From contig NZ_CP019699.1 of NCBI RefSeq assembly GCF_002005165.1, forward strand, positions 1 through 64,000: 64,000 bases of DNA. The letters run 5' to 3'. The position numbers and the translations under genes are program-made. Of this stretch, positions 22,694-36,697 are shown piece after piece. The notes under the pieces were generated by a model. It had not been told where the DNA came from and ran no database searches. It saw only the letters and a program-made list of their open reading frames with translations. The stretch's first letter is position 1. Each line of letters starts with the position of its first letter. This DNA is from Novibacillus thermophilus. GTDB lineage: Bacteria; Bacillota; Bacilli; Thermoactinomycetales; Novibacillaceae.

Positions 22694-22972
22694 ATGGTTT
22701 TTTTTCGATGCCGCTGCCGAAAGATCGCGCCTCCCACTGAAGGGGAGAAGAACAGAGAATTAGTCGAACAAATTGACAAAGCGAGAAAAGAGTGGGATTT
22801 GGCCCAGTCCCAGCTGGATCAAATGTCGGAACCAGATTTGATTGACTATGCCGTGTACCGTTTACAAGCGGCAGAAAAGCGGTACATGTATTTATTGAAA
22901 AAGGCAGATGAAAAAGGCATACGCCGTTCAATATCCCATTCCTTTAGCGAAACACGTCCGTTGAAAGGGTGA
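22694..22972 (+). CDS. yaaL: YaaL family protein (DUF2508)
   Basis: A 92-residue protein of the YaaL family, unknown function, in the conserved slot between recR and bofA. It is mostly helical and charged, with the segment ELVEQIDKARKEWDLAQSQL and a tyrosine-rich RYMYLLKKA. I chose ATG 22694 because GGAGG (22680-22684) lies 9 nt before it; a longer frame begins at 22670 inside the inverted repeat. The CRCRK stretch near the start is unusual for the family. Confidence 0.8.
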   Translation: MVFFRCRCRKIAPPTEGEKNRELVEQIDKARKEWDLAQSQLDQMSEPDLIDYAVYRLQAAEKRYMYLLKKADEKGIRRSISHSFSETRPLKG

Positions 22973-22977
22973 CGCGT

Positions 22978-23250
22978 GTGGACTGGGGTTGGACGGTCGG
23001 GGCTATCGTCGGAGGGATGGTGGTCGTGTTCATGCTGACGGCTTATGCGGCGAAACCGCTCAAGTGGATGTGGCTTGGCATACTGTATACGGCTGTCGGT
23101 GCCGTTGCCCTTTATTTGGCCAACTGGATCGGCGGACAGTGGGGGTTTCACTTGCCGATCAATCCGGTGACGGCATTCGTCACCGGGGTGTTGGGGTGGC
23201 CTGGTCTGTTGTGTCTAGTTGTGATCAAAGTGTGGGTTGTCGGGCTGTAA
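22978..23250 (+). CDS. bofA: Sigma-K factor processing regulator BofA
   Basis: Integral membrane inhibitor of the SpoIVFB protease, which delays pro-sigma-K cleavage until the forespore signals. 90 residues from GTG 22978 (GAAAGGG 8 nt upstream), or 93 from GTG 22969, which overlaps the yaaL stop. Two hydrophobic helices (about 5-25 and 35-52) are followed by the conserved C-terminal region with HLPINPVTAFVTGVLGWPG. A sporulation gene at the end of the dnaX-recR block, immediately before the rRNA operon. Confidence 0.93.
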   Translation: MDWGWTVGAIVGGMVVVFMLTAYAAKPLKWMWLGILYTAVGAVALYLANWIGGQWGFHLPINPVTAFVTGVLGWPGLLCLVVIKVWVVGL

Positions 23251-23271
23251 TCATTTCCTTAATTTGCCCTG

Positions 23272-23300
23272 TTGACGTCTTGTCAGATGCGTGGTAGGAT
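23272..23300 (+). promoter_or_regulatory. rrn promoter P1
   Basis: TTGACG (23272-23277), 17-bp spacer, TAGGAT (23295-23300). It begins 22 bp after the bofA stop. Confidence 0.8.
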
Positions 23301-23365
23301 ATGTCTTGCCGCTCCGAGAGCGGCGAAAAAGTGCTGCGCAGGTGCGAATGGAAAGAAATAGCGTA

Positions 23366-23394
23366 TTGACAGCAAACGCCCTGCGTGATAGGAT
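23366..23394 (+). promoter_or_regulatory. rrn promoter P2
   Basis: TTGACA (23366-23371), 17-bp spacer, TAGGAT (23389-23394), the second of two tandem rRNA promoters 94 bp apart. The remaining leader (23400-23547) carries the TTCCTTGAAAACTGAACG processing region and no gene. Confidence 0.85.
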
Positions 23395-23547
23395 GTAGGA
23401 TGTCGCCTTTCAGGCGAGAGCGCGAATGTTCCTTGAAAACTGAACGAACAAGCCAACGCCCCAAGAGCTTGGAACAGCTTGTTTCGCACAAGGAGCCTGT
23501 TTGGCTTCTGAAGAAAGTGTTACGCAGCTGAGCTGCGGACAGACCAT

Positions 23548-25111
<1,564 letters not shown>

Positions 25112-25264
25112 CGGAGTAAAAAAAGGCGTTCGGCTTGTTCGTTTAGTTTTGAGGGAGACATTCTCAGAAGAGAATGGTCTCTGCCGTCCCGTGGAGGGGC
25201 GGATGTGTTCCTTGAAAACTGGATCGGAAGCATTCACCGGGATGACGAGAGTCATGTCGAGAAC

Positions 25265-28293
<3,029 letters not shown>

Positions 28294-28329
28294 GAGAGAA
28301 TGCTTCCGACCAGTTTTGAGGGAATGCTG

Positions 28330-28445
28330 TCTGGTGGCCATAGCGGAGGGGACACACGCGTACCCATGCCGAACACGACCGTTAAGCCCTCCAGCGCCGA
28401 TGGTACTCGGGGCGAGAGCCCCTGGGAGAGTAGGTCGCTGCCAGG
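28330..28445 (+). rRNA. rrf: 5S ribosomal RNA
   Basis: About 115 nt. The ends pair: CTGGTGGC (28331-28338) with GCTGCCAG (28437-28444). It contains the standard CCATGCCGAACACGACCGTT and CCGATGGTACTCGGGGC segments. It lies 37 bp after 23S. Confidence 0.97.
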
Positions 28446-28453
28446 CACTCGCG

Positions 28454-28482
28454 AAAAGACCCGTGAAATGCGGGTCTTTTTT
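28454..28482 (+). terminator. Terminator of the rRNA operon
   Basis: AAAAGACCCG (28454-28463), loop TGAAATG, CGGGTCTTTT (28471-28480) and further T residues. Confidence 0.92.
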
Positions 28483-28521
28483 CATGGGGTGTGACATTTA
28501 TGAAAATTTTTCATAACATTA

Positions 28522-28550
28522 GTATACAACAAGTAACACTCGTCAAGAAT
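28522..28550 (+). promoter_or_regulatory. Candidate sigma-F/G promoter of csfB
   Basis: GTATA (28522-28526), 15 bp, then GTCAAGAAT (28542-28550). This fits the forespore consensus GYWTA-N15-GGnnAnAnT with one mismatch. csfB is a sigma-F gene in B. subtilis, which supports the reading. Confidence 0.5.
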
Positions 28551-28588
28551 GAGGAAGAGGTTTGAAGACGAATCGAGGTTGATGGCTT

Positions 28589-28780
28589 ATGGAACAGGAC
28601 ACCATTCGCGACGCGAGTGAGTGTATCATTTGTGAACAGAAAAGTGTCAAAGGGATTACTGTCTGTGATCAGTTTATATGCGAATCGTGCGAGCAAGAGA
28701 TGATAAAAACGGATGTAAAGGAACCGAAGTACCCGCTGTTTGTCAAACGGTTGCGGCGCATATGGTTGAAAGACGCCTAA
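28589..28780 (+). CDS. csfB: Anti-sigma factor Gin (CsfB)
   Basis: A 63-residue zinc protein with two CxxC pairs, CIIC and CESC, the hallmark of Gin. In B. subtilis Gin binds and inhibits sigma-G (and sigma-E), preventing premature late-forespore transcription. ATG at 28589 with GAGGTTG upstream. The position between the rrn operon and the decarboxylase matches the csfB-yaaO-tmk order. A forespore-type promoter lies 40-65 bp upstream. Confidence 0.92.
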   Translation: MEQDTIRDASECIICEQKSVKGITVCDQFICESCEQEMIKTDVKEPKYPLFVKRLRRIWLKDA

Positions 28781-28804
28781 CGTGCCGTATGACTGAGGCT
28801 GTCG

Positions 28805-28848
28805 GACACCCGTATCACATTAAATGTGGTGCGGGTGTCACTTTGTTT
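28805..28848 (+). terminator. Terminator after csfB
   Basis: A 16-nt arm GACACCCGTATCACAT (28805-28820) pairs with ATGTGGTGCGGGTGTC (28824-28839), with one A-G mismatch. The sequence after it, ACTTTGTTTT, is only moderately T-rich. Confidence 0.65.
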
Positions 28849-28906
28849 TCAATACAGTTTGTTATGGTAAACTTTAGTGAAACGGCTATGTTTATTGGTG
28901 ATGGAC

Positions 28907-30322
28907 ATGAAGCAACACGATACACCGTTATTAGACGCCCTTATTCGCCATGTAGAAACACACGACAGTTACTTTCACGTCCCAGGGCACAAGCAAGGTC
29001 GTTTTTTTGACAAAGGGGGACGCCCTTATTTTGAGGAAATACTTAAATTAGATCTGACGGAAGTCGGTGAATTGGACGACCTGCACGAACCGACAGGGGT
29101 GATTCTGGAAGCGCAGCGTTTGGCCGCTCACGCGTTTGGGGCGACGCAGACATGGTTTTTAGTGGGAGGGTCGACGGTTGGAAATTTAGCGCTCGTGAAG
29201 ACTGTGTGTGCGCCGGGAGACGGAATTGTCGTACAGCGCAATTCCCACAAATCGGTCTTTAACGGTTGTGTCCTGGCGGGGGCGCGTCCGGTTTACTTAC
29301 AGCCCGCCCGTGATGCGGCCACCGGCGTGTACGCAGGCGTCTCAGCGGAGCAACTTCGCGGGACGCTGAAACGTCATCCAAATGTGAAAGCCGTCTTTTT
29401 AACGAATCCGAATTATTACGGAATGGCTCAGCCCGTTGACGAGTTAGCTGCAGTCTGTGAACGGTTCGGAGTGCCGTTAATCGTCGACGAAGCGCACGGC
29501 GCCCACTTTTCCGTTCACCCACAGCTGCCCCGTTCTGCCATTGTGAGTGGTGCGACAGCCGTCGTACAGTCAGCTCACAAAATGTTGCCTGCGATGACGA
29601 TGACAGCGATGGTGCATGCGCACGGCACATCTGCTTTTCGCGAGAAATTACAGGTGGCGCTGACTCAACTTCAGTCGAGTAGTCCGTCTTATCCACTGTT
29701 GGCCTCACTGGATTTGGCGCGCAAGTATTATGCGACGCAGGCACGTTGCGACGTTGAAAAAAGTTTGCCTGTCGTGAAGTGGCTGCGGGATGAAATAAAT
29801 GGGCGTGGAGAGTGGAAAGCACTTTCTCCCGACGATCCGTATAAACTGATATTGCAACGGCCCGGATGGAGTGGTTACGAAATAGCCGCCGGTTTAAGGT
29901 CGGAAGGGGTACCACTGGAACTGTCTGACAGTGCGAATGGTCTAGCGGTGTTGCCTTTAGGTTTGGGTGTGCGGGAGTGTGACGTTCTATTGCAAGCCGT
30001 CGATCGGTGGAGCGATAAGGCGAGAGTGCCGAAGGGTTCTACTTGGGATGTGCCGCCGCTCGATTTGCCGGATGTCAGTGTAGATTTACCGCTTTCTCAA
30101 GTCGTGCAACAAGACGGGGAATGGTGTCCCCTGGAACACGCGGCAGGACGTATCGCCAAACGGGCGGTTTTGCCTTATCCTCCCGGCATTCCTGTTGTCT
30201 TGCCAGGAGAGACTTTCAGCCGCCGCGTCGTGGAATACATTCAATTTCTCCTGTCTTACGGCGCACGTTTCCAAGGTGTCAAGGTAACACCTTCCAACAC
30301 TTATGTAGAAGTGGTAAAATAG
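28907..30322 (+). CDS. yaaO: Orn/Lys/Arg decarboxylase family protein (YaaO)
   Basis: PLP-dependent fold-type I decarboxylase of the small Gram-positive type. The N-terminal signature HVPGHKQGRFF, the VGGSTVGNLALV substrate loop, VDEAHGAHF and the PLP-binding lysine in QSAHKMLPAMTMTAM are all present. About 471 residues, close to B. subtilis YaaO. The substrate cannot be read from the sequence: arginine, lysine and ornithine are possible. The start is uncertain (ATG 28901 or 28907; GGTGA at 28897 is weak). tmk follows after 40 bp. Confidence 0.9.
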   Translation: MKQHDTPLLDALIRHVETHDSYFHVPGHKQGRFFDKGGRPYFEEILKLDLTEVGELDDLHEPTGVILEAQRLAAHAFGATQTWFLVGGSTVGNLALVKTVCAPGDGIVVQRNSHKSVFNGCVLAGARPVYLQPARDAATGVYAGVSAEQLRGTLKRHPNVKAVFLTNPNYYGMAQPVDELAAVCERFGVPLIVDEAHGAHFSVHPQLPRSAIVSGATAVVQSAHKMLPAMTMTAMVHAHGTSAFREKLQVALTQLQSSSPSYPLLASLDLARKYYATQARCDVEKSLPVVKWLRDEINGRGEWKALSPDDPYKLILQRPGWSGYEIAAGLRSEGVPLELSDSANGLAVLPLGLGVRECDVLLQAVDRWSDKARVPKGSTWDVPPLDLPDVSVDLPLSQVVQQDGEWCPLEHAAGRIAKRAVLPYPPGIPVVLPGETFSRRVVEYIQFLLSYGARFQGVKVTPSNTYVEVVK

Positions 30323-30362
30323 GTGCACATCCTATACATCCTGCACGTCGGGAGGATCGCGT

Positions 30363-31333
<971 letters not shown>

Positions 31334-31353
31334 ACTAAAAGAGGGAGATTTAA

Positions 31354-31800
31354 GTGCGCATTGACGATCACATCGGCTCCCGCCGGCATCAGTTGCAGAC
31401 GAATCGCATCAAAACTGAACGCAACGTCGAACCCTCCCGGTTTTTTAAAGTGTTAAAACAGGAGCGGTATCCGTCTGCCCGCGAGGAGATGGACGAGCTG
31501 TTGCGGAAACTGGACGAACAGGCGAGACGTTTAATTCACTCACGTACCCTCATCGATTTAAACCACTATAAAAAACTGGTCTACCAATTTGTCGAACGGG
31601 CAGTCGGCCAAGGAATCGCTCTGGCAGAGAGACACAGTACCGACGCTCGCGGACGCTCCCGGATATACCGCTGTGTAGAGAAAATAGACGAGCAGTTGGT
31701 TCAGTTGACGGACGATGTTCTCGAGAGGGAAAAAAGCCGGTTGCACCTTTTAGAGCGAATCGGGCAAATCAAAGGATTGTTAATTCAATTGAACGCGTAA
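31354..31800 (+). CDS. yaaR: YaaR family protein (DUF327)
   Basis: A 148-residue helical, highly charged protein of the DUF327/YaaR family, unknown function. It is found between darA and holB throughout Bacillales. Recognisable segments are RTLIDLNHYKKLVYQF and DEQLVQLTDDVLEREK. GTG start at 31354 preceded by GAGGGAG. Confidence 0.88.
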   Translation: MRIDDHIGSRRHQLQTNRIKTERNVEPSRFFKVLKQERYPSAREEMDELLRKLDEQARRLIHSRTLIDLNHYKKLVYQFVERAVGQGIALAERHSTDARGRSRIYRCVEKIDEQLVQLTDDVLEREKSRLHLLERIGQIKGLLIQLNA

Positions 31801-31816
31801 GGTAAGGGGGAACGAC

Positions 31817-32797
31817 GTGGCCTTTCACAAAGTCATCGGACAAGAAAAAGCGGCCCGCATGTTAAAGAATGCACTGGCACACCGACGGTTGGCACACGCT
31901 TACCTCTTTTCGGGTCCAGACCGTGTCGGACAAAGACACATGGCGATGGAGTTGGCCAAAGCCCTCAACTGTACGAAACGCAAAGACGACGCGTGTGACA
32001 CGTGCACCCACTGTGTGCGCATTGCCCACGGCAATTTTCCCGATGTCCATTGGATTCAGCCCGAGGGGCATGCGGTGAAAATCGACCAGATCCGCGCGCT
32101 GCAGGAAAACGTCTCCTACCATTCCATGGAAGCCTCCGTCAAAGTGTTGATCATAGAAGCAGCAGACATGATGACAGTCCAGGCGGCAAACAGTTTGTTA
32201 AAATTTTTGGAAGAGCCTGTAGGCGATGTGGTGGCCGTTCTCTTGACGGAAAACAAACATCACGTCCTTCCCACCGTGTTATCCCGTTGTCAGACCATCC
32301 CGTTCCAACGCGTCCCATCTGAAATCATTTCCCGACAGCTGACAGCTGAAGGTGTCGCTGAAAGGGAGGCGGCAGTGGCCGCAAAGCTCGCAGGCAGCCT
32401 GGAAGAAGCGCGCCAAATCGTGCGGGGAGAATGGTTTCGACACGCATTGGACGTCGTGGTTCAAGTGGCAAAGGCTGTCGATGGACACATCGGTCAAGCG
32501 ATGGTCGTTATTCAGGAAAAAGTGGTGAAATCCGAACTCGGACAGCATCACTTGGAATATTTTCTGGACTTGATGATCTTGTGGTATCGAGATATGCTAA
32601 ATATAAGTTTAGGTTGCGAACAGCCGTTAACTTTCCTCGAACATTCAGAACATTTCGAGCGACAGCTGACCAAATGGACGGAACCTAGACTTGTCCAGGC
32701 GATGGAAGCGTTGATGTTGGCGAAACGACAGCTTAAACAGCATGTGCCATCGCAGTTAATTTTGGAGGGATGGGTGTTGTCCGTTCAGGAGGGATGA
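31817..32797 (+). CDS. holB: DNA polymerase III subunit delta'
   Basis: Clamp-loader stator subunit; assembles with DnaX and HolA. 326 residues, AAA+ fold, opening HKVIGQEKAARMLKNAL. The P-loop is degenerate (GPDRVGQR; the Lys is Gln), in line with delta' subunits that do not hydrolyse ATP. A zinc module has paired cysteines (CDTCTHC). The SRCQ sensor is present (LSRCQTIPF). GTG start at 31817 with AAGGGGG upstream. ricT follows at 3 bp. Confidence 0.95.
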   Translation: MAFHKVIGQEKAARMLKNALAHRRLAHAYLFSGPDRVGQRHMAMELAKALNCTKRKDDACDTCTHCVRIAHGNFPDVHWIQPEGHAVKIDQIRALQENVSYHSMEASVKVLIIEAADMMTVQAANSLLKFLEEPVGDVVAVLLTENKHHVLPTVLSRCQTIPFQRVPSEIISRQLTAEGVAEREAAVAAKLAGSLEEARQIVRGEWFRHALDVVVQVAKAVDGHIGQAMVVIQEKVVKSELGQHHLEYFLDLMILWYRDMLNISLGCEQPLTFLEHSEHFERQLTKWTEPRLVQAMEALMLAKRQLKQHVPSQLILEGWVLSVQEG

Positions 32798-32800
32798 GAC

Positions 32801-33616
32801 GTGTATGCGGTAGTAGGTGTCCGCTTTAAGCAAGCGGGTAAAATATATTACTTTGACCCCGACGATCTGCCGATCGGAAAAGATCAAGTCGTGATCGTTG
32901 AAACGGCCCGTGGCATCGAGTACGGTAAGGTCGTGATCGGAAAGAAATACGTCAGTGAAGGAGAAGTCGTCCTCCCACTTAAGCGCGTCCTCAGATTGGC
33001 GACCGAGGAAGATCGGCGCCAAGTCATGGAGAACAAGGCGGCAGCGGAAAGGGCGCTCTCCCTTTGCCGTGAAAAAGTGCGTGAACACGCATTAGACATG
33101 CGCCTGATCGATGCTGAATACACATTTGACCGCAATAAAATTATTTTTTACTTTACAGCAGATGGCCGGGTTGACTTTCGTGAACTCGTCAAGGATCTAG
33201 CTTCCATCTTCCGCACGCGCATCGAGTTGAGACAGATTGGCGTGCGGGACGAAGCGAAAATGTTAGGCGGTATTGGACCGTGTGGTCGAACCCTTTGCTG
33301 TTCTTCTTTTCTCGGAGATTTTGAACCGGTCTCCATTAAAATGGCGAAAGACCAAAATTTGTCACTCAATCCGATTAAAATTTCTGGTTTGTGTGGCCGC
33401 CTCATGTGTTGCCTCAAGTATGAGAACGATGCATACGAGGAAGCAAAGCGAGAAATGCCCGATATGGGTGATCGCGTCACAACTCCGGACGGTACCGGTC
33501 GTGTGGTCGGGTTAAATTTGCTTGAAAGAAGAGTCCGGGTTGAGCTGGATGAGTTGGAACGCCTCATAGAATACGATTTGAGTGAAGTCGAGCAGCAGAC
33601 TAAGCAGCCTAACTGA
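32801..33616 (+). CDS. ricT: RicT (YaaT), PSP1-domain protein of the Y-complex
   Basis: 271 residues with a PSP1 C-terminal domain. In B. subtilis RicT joins RicA and RicF in an Fe-S complex that stimulates RNase Y and influences sporulation, competence and biofilm formation. The cysteine-rich core [13 protein letters not shown] and [13 protein letters not shown] is fully present, consistent with cluster ligands. GTG start at 32801, GGAGGGATG upstream, spaced as usual. Confidence 0.95.
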   Translation: MYAVVGVRFKQAGKIYYFDPDDLPIGKDQVVIVETARGIEYGKVVIGKKYVSEGEVVLPLKRVLRLATEEDRRQVMENKAAAERALSLCREKVREHALDMRLIDAEYTFDRNKIIFYFTADGRVDFRELVKDLASIFRTRIELRQIGVRDEAKMLGGIGPCGRTLCCSSFLGDFEPVSIKMAKDQNLSLNPIKISGLCGRLMCCLKYENDAYEEAKREMPDMGDRVTTPDGTGRVVGLNLLERRVRVELDELERLIEYDLSEVEQQTKQPN

Positions 33617-33627
33617 GGTGGAATAAC

Positions 33628-33966
33628 GTGAATAAATCCAAAATTTTCACCCAAATGACGCAACTCGAAGAGAGAATCGGTGAACTGTACGAAGAATTAG
33701 GCGGCTTAAAACAGGAAATTGCGGACATGATAGAAGAAAATCACCAGTTGAGCACCGAAAACCGACTTTTGCGTGAACGCCTGGCCAAAGAAGCAGGAGA
33801 TGGCAGGGCTAAGGCAAGGGAGAGTGACGTCAAGAGGCCGATCGGGGAAGGCCACGACAATCTGGCGCGTTTGTACCACGAGGGTTTCCACATCTGCAAT
33901 CTGCATTACGGCAGTATTCGCACGGATGGCGATTGTCTGTTTTGTATGTCGTTTTTAAACAAGTAA
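33628..33966 (+). CDS. yabA: Replication initiation control protein YabA
   Basis: A 112-residue negative regulator of initiation that binds DnaA and the DnaN clamp. The N-terminal leucine-zipper coiled coil (about 1-55) forms the tetramer. The C-terminal zinc domain has HICNLHYG and CLFC as ligands. GTG start at 33628, GAGGTGG upstream. A terminator follows, closing the tmk-yabA run. Confidence 0.95.
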   Translation: MNKSKIFTQMTQLEERIGELYEELGGLKQEIADMIEENHQLSTENRLLRERLAKEAGDGRAKARESDVKRPIGEGHDNLARLYHEGFHICNLHYGSIRTDGDCLFCMSFLNK

Positions 33967-33971
33967 GCCCC

Positions 33972-33995
33972 GCCGGTTGAAAAACCGGCTTTTTT
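33972..33995 (+). terminator. Terminator after yabA
   Basis: GCCGGTT (33972-33978), loop GAAA, AACCGGC (33983-33989), then six T residues. Confidence 0.9.
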
Positions 33996-34020
33996 GTCGA
34001 AAGGAGTAGGAGCGAAGAAC

Positions 34021-34776
34021 GTGTCCTTTAAACCAATCCACCCTGTCCGTGTACGCGACGATGAACGCATCGATCAACTAACTCCGGAACTGGGCATTGT
34101 GCAAAGTCCTAACGCGTTTCGCTTCTCTATGGACGCAGTGTTGTTAGCCAGGTTTTGTCGCGTTCCCCACAGGGGGCGCATCCTCGATTTGTGTACAGGC
34201 AACGGGGTCATTCCGATATTGCTGTCGACGAGGACATCGCTTCCCATTGACGGACTGGACATTCAGCCGCGTTTAGTGGACATGGGGCGGCGCAGTGTGG
34301 AAATGAACGGGTTGTCTACACAAATCAACTTGTTTGAGGGAGATTTGCGTGAGTGTTCCCCGGACTGGAACGGGCGGTACGATTTGGTGACGTGCAATCC
34401 GCCGTACATGCCTGTGAGTGAGAGCGAACGCAACCGCAATCAATCCGTCGCCATCGCCCGGCATGAAATATGCTGTACGCTGGAAGACGTCGTACGGGCC
34501 GCTAGCCGGCTGTTGAGATCGGGAGGCAGACTGGCCATGGTTCACCGGGCAAGTCGCTTTGCCGACATTGTGACGACCATGCGAAGATACCGTTTGGAAC
34601 CGAAACGCGTGCGATGGGTGCATCCCCGCCGGGAAGCGGAAGCGAATATGGTCCTGGTGGAAGCGGCGAAGGACGGCGGAGTGGAGCTGCACGTGGAGAG
34701 CCCGTTGGTCGTGTACCAACAAGATGGTTCGTACACCGAGGACATCCACCGCCTTTACGGAGGAGTTTACTCGTGA
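34021..34776 (+). CDS. trmN6: tRNA1(Val) adenine-37 N6-methyltransferase family
   Basis: SAM-dependent Rossmann methyltransferase, 251 residues. SAM motif I is [14 protein letters not shown], and the N6-adenine type motif IV is CNPPYMP. E. coli TrmN6 methylates A37 of tRNA1(Val); this is B. subtilis YabB, whose target I infer from the family. GTG 34021 is preferred over an earlier in-frame ATG at 33994 that lies in the terminator, because GGAG (34009-34012) is 8 nt upstream. It overlaps yazA by 4 nt. Confidence 0.9.
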   Translation: MSFKPIHPVRVRDDERIDQLTPELGIVQSPNAFRFSMDAVLLARFCRVPHRGRILDLCTGNGVIPILLSTRTSLPIDGLDIQPRLVDMGRRSVEMNGLSTQINLFEGDLRECSPDWNGRYDLVTCNPPYMPVSESERNRNQSVAIARHEICCTLEDVVRAASRLLRSGGRLAMVHRASRFADIVTTMRRYRLEPKRVRWVHPRREAEANMVLVEAAKDGGVELHVESPLVVYQQDGSYTEDIHRLYGGVYS

Positions 34777-35036
34777 CGCCATCATCCAAAGGTCACTTCG
34801 TCTACATCGTCGAGTGTTCCGACAAAACGCTGTACACCGGCTACACTGTCGATGTGGAAAAACGGTTAACTGAGCACAACGCAGGGAGAGGCGCAAAGTA
34901 CACCCGCGGTCGGACGCCTGTGACGCTTCGCTATGTGGAAGCGGGAGACAGCCGGTCGTGGGGACTGAAGCGGGAAATCGAAATTAAACGCCTCTCTCAC
35001 GAGCAGAAGCGTGCACTTTTTCAGAAAGGGCGGTAA
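34773..35036 (+). CDS. yazA: GIY-YIG domain protein YazA
   Basis: 87 residues, a stand-alone GIY-YIG domain: the motif is [16 protein letters not shown], with the conserved Arg in [11 protein letters not shown] and the YTRGRTPV segment. This UPF0213 family has an unknown cellular role. The GTG at 34773 overlaps the trmN6 stop (GTGA) and has GGAGGAG 7 nt upstream, so coupled translation is likely. Confidence 0.92.
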   Translation: MTPSSKGHFVYIVECSDKTLYTGYTVDVEKRLTEHNAGRGAKYTRGRTPVTLRYVEAGDSRSWGLKREIEIKRLSHEQKRALFQKGR

Positions 35037-35040
35037 GGCG

Positions 35041-35916
35041 ATGTTGCGCCAAAAGTCGTTCGCCCCCCGTGAAGAGGGGAGCGGAACTTTGTATTTAGTG
35101 GCCACCCCGATCGGAAATTTGGAGGATATGACGGTCAGAGCGATCAACACGTTAAAAAAAGCAGACGTCATTGCGGCAGAAGATACACGCCAAACCCGCA
35201 AGCTGACGACTCATTTTAACATCGACACACCCCTCGTGTCGTACCGTGAACACAACCGCGCCAAACAGGGAGAGGTACTGGTGAGGCGTTTGTTGCAGGG
35301 AGAATCCGTCGCTCTCGTCAGCGATGCGGGAATGCCCGCGGTGTCAGATCCAGGTGCCGAGCTTGTCCGGTCGGCCGTTGAGCAGAACATCCCCGTCGTC
35401 CCAGTTCCCGGTGCCAACGCTGCCTTGACGGCTTTAGTCGGGTCGGGGTTAGGGACGGAACGCTTTTTATTCCTCGGTTTTCTCCCCCGCGAGCGCAAAA
35501 AGTGTGTGGACGTGTTGCGAAAGTGGCGGCAGACCAAGGCGACCGTGTTGTTGTACGAGGCTCCCCACCGCCTGTTGTCGACTTTGCACCTTATTTACGA
35601 GGAGTGGGGCAATCGCCGCGGGGTCGTCGTACGGGAATTGACGAAACGCCATGAAGAGTGGTTGCGGGGAACGGTGGCCGAACTGGTGGATTGGTTTGAA
35701 CGGGAATCTCCCCGGGGTGAATGCACCCTCGTGTTGGAAGGAGGGTCCGGACATAGAGAAGGGGGAGACGTACGTCCGTGGTGGGGCGACCTGTCTATAA
35801 AAGAACACGTCGATCACTTCGTACGGGAGGGAGAGTCCGTGCGAGACGCCATAAAACGGGTAGCAGAGGAGCGGAACATGAGCAAACGTGACGTGTACAA
35901 CGACTATCACACGTAA
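35041..35916 (+). CDS. rsmI: 16S rRNA (cytidine-1402-2'-O)-methyltransferase
   Basis: Methylates the ribose of C1402 in 16S rRNA. 291 residues from ATG 35041. Tetrapyrrole-methylase fold with LVATPIGNLEDMTVRA, the AAEDTRQTRKL region, SDAGMPAVSDPG and VPGANAALTAL. The C-terminal SIKEHVDHFVREG segment matches B. subtilis YabC. It begins 4 bp after yazA; an upstream in-frame ATG at 35011 overlaps yazA and is less likely. Confidence 0.95.
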   Translation: MLRQKSFAPREEGSGTLYLVATPIGNLEDMTVRAINTLKKADVIAAEDTRQTRKLTTHFNIDTPLVSYREHNRAKQGEVLVRRLLQGESVALVSDAGMPAVSDPGAELVRSAVEQNIPVVPVPGANAALTALVGSGLGTERFLFLGFLPRERKKCVDVLRKWRQTKATVLLYEAPHRLLSTLHLIYEEWGNRRGVVVRELTKRHEEWLRGTVAELVDWFERESPRGECTLVLEGGSGHREGGDVRPWWGDLSIKEHVDHFVREGESVRDAIKRVAEERNMSKRDVYNDYHT

Positions 35917-35921
35917 TGTCA

Positions 35922-35953
35922 TAAAAAAATAGTCCCCTCGGAAGAGAACTATT
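35922..35953 (-). terminator. Terminator of abrB
   Basis: Read on the minus strand, AATAGTTCTC pairs with GAGGGGACTATT (including a G-T pair and one bulge) and is followed by seven T residues. It lies between the convergent rsmI and abrB. Confidence 0.75.
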
Positions 35954-35963
35954 CCTGTCGAAG

Positions 35964-36209
35964 CTACTGTTCTGCCATTTCAGCCATACAGTTTTTACAG
36001 ACGACTTTATTCTTGAAGTGGGTGACATTTTCTGCACTGCCGCAAAAAATGCAGGCCGGTTCGTATTTTTTCAAGACAATGCGTTCCTCGTCTACGTAAA
36101 TTTCCAAAGCGTCTTTCTCGCTGATTCCTAAAGTCCGGCGCAGTTCAATAGGGATAACGACTCGTCCCAACTCGTCGACTTTTCGCACGATGCCTGTTGA
36201 CTTCATCAT
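35964..36209 (-). CDS. abrB: Transition-state regulator AbrB
   Basis: 81 residues. The N-terminal swapped-hairpin DNA-binding domain (STGIVRKVDELGRVVIPIEL) is nearly identical to B. subtilis AbrB, the repressor of stationary-phase and sporulation genes. The C-terminal half is different: it carries CIFC and CKNC pairs, a zinc-ribbon-like arrangement in place of the B. subtilis multimerisation tail. ATG at 36209 with GAGGAG upstream; a second ATG follows directly. It is transcribed away from metS from a clear promoter. A second AbrB-fold gene, spoVT, lies at 54009. Confidence 0.95.
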   Translation of the reverse strand: MMKSTGIVRKVDELGRVVIPIELRRTLGISEKDALEIYVDEERIVLKKYEPACIFCGSAENVTHFKNKVVCKNCMAEMAEQ

Positions 36210-36279
36210 AAACTTCGCATCTCCTCGTTTTCCCAGTGTGTATGTACGCTTGCGATAATGTCCTCAGTGTAACAAGTTC

Positions 36280-36308
36280 ATCATACCAGCGGTTCCTTTG
36301 GCAGTCAA
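36280..36308 (-). promoter_or_regulatory. abrB sigma-A promoter
   Basis: On the minus strand TTGACT (36308-36303), a 17-bp spacer and TATGAT (36285-36280). I see no clear Spo0A box within the 70-bp leader. Confidence 0.75.
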
Positions 36309-36351
36309 CAAGTATTACATGCTGAATGCGGAAGGTTCAATATATACAATG

Positions 36352-36380
36352 TTGACAGTGAGACGTTTGTTTCGTTAATA
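36352..36380 (+). promoter_or_regulatory. Promoter of the metS T-box leader
   Basis: TTGACA (36352-36357), 17-bp spacer, TTAATA (36375-36380; an alternative is TAATAT at 18 bp). It is divergent from the abrB promoter, whose -35 is 44 bp away. Confidence 0.7.
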
Positions 36381-36394
36381 TTTAGGAAACACTT

Positions 36395-36668
36395 GTGACA
36401 AATCCTGTGAAGGGAAGAGTAACTGGTGTGAGCCTATTGCTCAGAGAGCCGGGTGAGGTGAAAGCCGGCATAGGTGACCCAGTGAAGATGGCCCTGGAGG
36501 AGTTCACCTGAAGCAAGTTGAGACCAACTTTTGTGAGGGTGGGACGATTGCCTGCGTTAAAGGTCAAGTGTCACACTGGCAGAGAGTGCCTGACGTGAGT
36601 CGGCACTGAATTTGGGTGGTACCGCGTGAGGATATCCTCTCGTCCCAATGGATGAGAGGTTTATTTAT
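36395..36668 (+). promoter_or_regulatory. T-box riboswitch, methionine
   Basis: The T-box sequence GGGTGGTACCGCG is at 36614-36626. The terminator follows: CCTCTCGTCC pairs with GGATGAGAGG (36636-36659), then TTTATTTA. Stem I includes CAGAGAGCCGGG near 36441. An AUG at 36488-36490 in a GAAG-AUG-GCC context is a plausible methionine specifier. The limits are approximate. Confidence 0.9.
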
Positions 36669-36697
36669 ATTCGAGATTATTCGAGGAGGAATGAGTT

